From: Lepidodermella squamata
Taxonomy: Eukaryota > Gastrotricha
DNA length: 64,000 bases
Reading direction: 5' to 3'
NCBI GenBank assembly: GCA_047495785.1
Contig: JBLDXI010000105.1
Location: forward strand, 1-64,000
Part shown: positions 63,982-64,000 of the stretch, in pieces
Numbering within the stretch: position 1 is the first letter of the stretch
Layout of the letters: the number at the start of each line of letters is the position of its first letter
Made by a program: the position numbers and the translations under genes
The notes under the pieces: model-generated
Seen by the model: the letters and a program-made list of their open reading frames with translations, nothing else
Told to the model about the DNA's origin: nothing
Database searches by the model: none

Positions 63982-64000
63982 GTGAGAATCTAAAAAAACG

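Overview
The window is nuclear DNA from an invertebrate animal. Genes have short introns with GT-AG borders (one GC-AG), the standard stop codons fit, and the main gene family is nuclear receptors (NRs), which are restricted to Metazoa. I cannot name the species. The layout resembles the lineage-specific NR expansions known from nematodes, but the zinc-finger signature is different.

The dominant content is a tandem array of NR-like genes. Twelve full-length copies, one copy cut by the right edge, one truncated DNA-binding exon and one orphan last exon can be recognised. Five lie on the minus strand on the left (980-2785, 5453-7212, 8712-10858, 17879-19450, 22661-24054). Seven full copies and the partial one lie on the plus strand on the right (27961-29497, 30852-32370, 37274-39339, 42284-44900, 48513-50475, 51303-57617, 59349-61654, 63140-end). 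Every full copy has six exons with the same intron phases (1,0,1,0,1) and nearly the same exon sizes (exon 1 about 250-325, then about 137, 124, 158, 100 and 250-278 bp). Exon 1 encodes a DNA-binding domain whose first finger has spacing C-X2-C-X14-C-X2-C. Its second finger lacks the usual sixth Cys and instead has an invariant C-X-H followed 17-19 residues later by C-X2-C-X4-C. Exons 2-6 encode a helical domain that looks like a diverged ligand-binding domain. One copy (22661-24054) carries a single in-frame TGA and is probably a recent pseudogene.

On the left, the NR gene is co-duplicated with a divergently transcribed ankyrin/SOCS-box-like gene. One pair keeps an open ankyrin gene (25230-25946), one has a frameshifted relic (4504-5292), and one keeps only the 5' part (about 20880-21040). 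On the right, copies at 37, 42 and 59 kb share long 5' and 3' flanks and are recent segmental duplicates.

The rest is mobile DNA. A full-coding Jockey-type LINE lies on the minus strand (about 12950-17640). A second LINE (52574-56272) sits in intron 1 of an NR gene with a 13-bp target-site duplication. There is also a decayed LINE tail (26400-26860) and a decayed FLYWCH/Ulp1-protease-like gene (21090-22376). Two piggyBac-like non-autonomous elements are flanked by TTAA, one of them nested in a palindromic TACCGTA element that has two other copies here. Several other inverted-repeat elements occur, many in NR introns. A possible small secreted-protein gene lies at 34740-35137 (minus).
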